Below, piece after piece: positions 62,900 through 64,000 of a stretch of DNA of 64,000 nt. Source of the DNA: Malurus cyaneus samueli (taxonomy: Eukaryota; Chordata; Aves; Passeriformes; Maluridae). How positions within the stretch are numbered: the stretch's first letter is position 1; each line of letters begins with the position of its first letter. The translations under genes and the position numbers were made by a program. The DNA is taken from assembly GCA_009741485.1 (NCBI GenBank), contig CM019215.1:74281735-74345734 (forward strand), read 5' to 3'. The notes below the pieces were generated by a model. The model had not been told where the DNA came from, did not search any database, and worked only from the letters and a program-made list of their open reading frames with translations.

Positions 62900-63560
62900 G
62901 TGTGTGTATGAGGAAGATGGGCAGATCGGACCTTGCTCTGGTGAGGCAATGTCCTGCTCTGCACATCCCACCACCCCTGGAGCCTGTATCCCAGCCCTAC
63001 AGCGGCTGCCAATTCCTGGCACACCAAAGGCATTGCTCCACTCCCACCTCTGGAGCCCCTATCCCAGCTCCTGAGTGGCCAAATGACCAGAGCCTCACCT
63101 GGGGGAAGGGTCCAGGAAGGCTGAAGGGTATTTGAACCAAGACAAGAGGCCAGCACATCTTAACCCTACCTCCTCTTGGAATTTCCAGCTGCTGAACACC
63201 ACTGAAACCAGTGAGACCTATATATTTTCTCTTTCATATATATTTTCTGTCTTTTTCTCTTTCTCTTTCTTCCTCTCAGAGTTCTGATTAACTTAAAATT
63301 GGTTCAGCTTAGAGTTTGCTAAGCTGAATGGGCTAAGTTAATGTTTTGGGAATTGTTTTATGTTGATTGAATGCTGCTCTAAACTTTTGCAAAAATTCTC
63401 TGACTTTCTGAAGTTGCCAGGAAAGTTTTTTGTTGTTTTGAGCTCTTGGGAATACCTTGTCAGTATTCATCTGAGTACATGAACAACCATAAGCCCTTTT
63501 AAGAGTCTCATCAAGTAAGTTTTTGGGGGCCTTACGGTCCGCTGGCTGGTTTAAAACCCC
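62900..63560 (+). mobile_element. Possible solo LTR fragment (uncertain)
   Basis: A GC-richer block contains two diverged copies of a roughly 34-base unit (62964-62998 and 63039-63072; both have tggagcc...tatcccagc). After it come a TATTTGAA word near 63129 and a long pyrimidine-rich tract (63220-63275), then AT-rich sequence. This order resembles U3 repeats, TATA and R-U5 of songbird endogenous retrovirus LTRs. No matching second LTR, terminal TG...CA pair or target duplication was confirmed, and no retroviral gene was seen. Confidence 0.25.
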
Positions 63561-64000
63561 AAGATAGATACACATAGGCAAAACAGGCCCCTTCAGCAAA
63601 TACAGTTCACGAAATGCGCATCTGAACTTTGGTGTGTCAGTCTCACAAGGGCATCACCCCCATCACAGGTCTGGGTTAATATAAGGAGCTTGGTTCACAA
63701 TGATGTTCAGGCTGAAAAACAACAGCAAAAAAGGGCCCGGCCATCAGATGATAACAGAGAGAACAAACATGTATCAAATGGCGATTTCCCACTCATGGCA
63801 CTGATTGCAATGTCATCCAGGACAACTGTTGCTGCTCCCTTAACTGCTTTACACTTCTTTGGGAGTGCTCTGAAGTGGATCAACTGCAATTTTATCAGAC
63901 AGAAGAGCATGTGTTTGCTTCTACAAAGACTAGATCACCTTAAAAAACAAAACGAAAGGTATTTTACTATTTGTGTAATGAAGGGGTAGAGGCTTGAACT

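Larger units (their letters stand above)
60124..64000 (-). other. MYO10 intron upstream of window exon 1 (runs off the window)
   Basis: At least 3.9 kb of intron. I looked for the preceding motor exons and found none, so they lie beyond 64000. It contains a CR1-type LINE relic (about 62125-62460) and a GC-richer block followed by a pyrimidine-rich tract that resembles an LTR (about 62900-63560); both have their own entries. Nothing else is recognisable. Confidence 0.8.

Noticed and set aside
63333..63599. 88-codon minus-strand open frame, considered as a retroviral gene fragment
   Set aside because: No conserved retroviral motif seen. It overlaps the LTR-like block on the opposite strand, so coding is not supported.

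Overview
The window is one stretch of a vertebrate nuclear genome, most likely avian. It is filled by a single gene on the minus strand: MYO10, the unconventional myosin-X of filopodia. I could join 34 coding exons between 60123 and 425 by splice sites and reading phase. Together they give 4960 coding bases, or 1653 uninterrupted codons. By recalled human numbering these run from about residue 157 (the ATP-binding P-loop) into the FERM domain. The 5' exons lie beyond the right edge, and the last FERM exons and the 3' UTR lie beyond the left edge. I found no other gene, tRNA, rRNA or CRISPR array.

Layout in transcription order, from high to low coordinates. 64000-60124 is intron, with an old CR1 LINE relic and a possible LTR fragment. 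60123-45673 holds motor-domain exons 1-15, with the P-loop, switch I, switch II and actin-binding segments, and includes a 14-base microexon. 45672-25258 is a 20.4 kb intron, by far the largest. 25257-21959 holds the end of the motor (converter, lever base) and the first IQ motif. 21001-19127 holds IQ2-3, the single alpha helix/coiled coil and the PEST region. 17888-6270 holds the three PH domains (PH1 split by an inserted PH2, then PH3). 6269-2932 holds most of MyTH4. 2256-425 holds FERM F1 and the start of F2.

The encoded protein is an actin motor that walks to filopodial tips. Its PH domains bind phosphoinositides, MyTH4 binds microtubules, and FERM binds integrins and netrin receptors (family knowledge). 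Reasons for a bird or near relative: near-human protein sequence, introns much shorter than I recall for mammalian MYO10, and CR1-type LINE relics with no Alu, L1 or B1-type sequence seen. The species cannot be fixed from this.

The points most worth a second look are three. The first is the 14-nt microexon, whose skipping gives an immediate stop. The second is that window exon 16, just after the giant intron, opens exactly on an ATG that fits the start of the headless isoform known from mammals. The third is two candidate alternative first exons inside that intron. Large introns are described separately. Introns without their own entry showed nothing I recognise.
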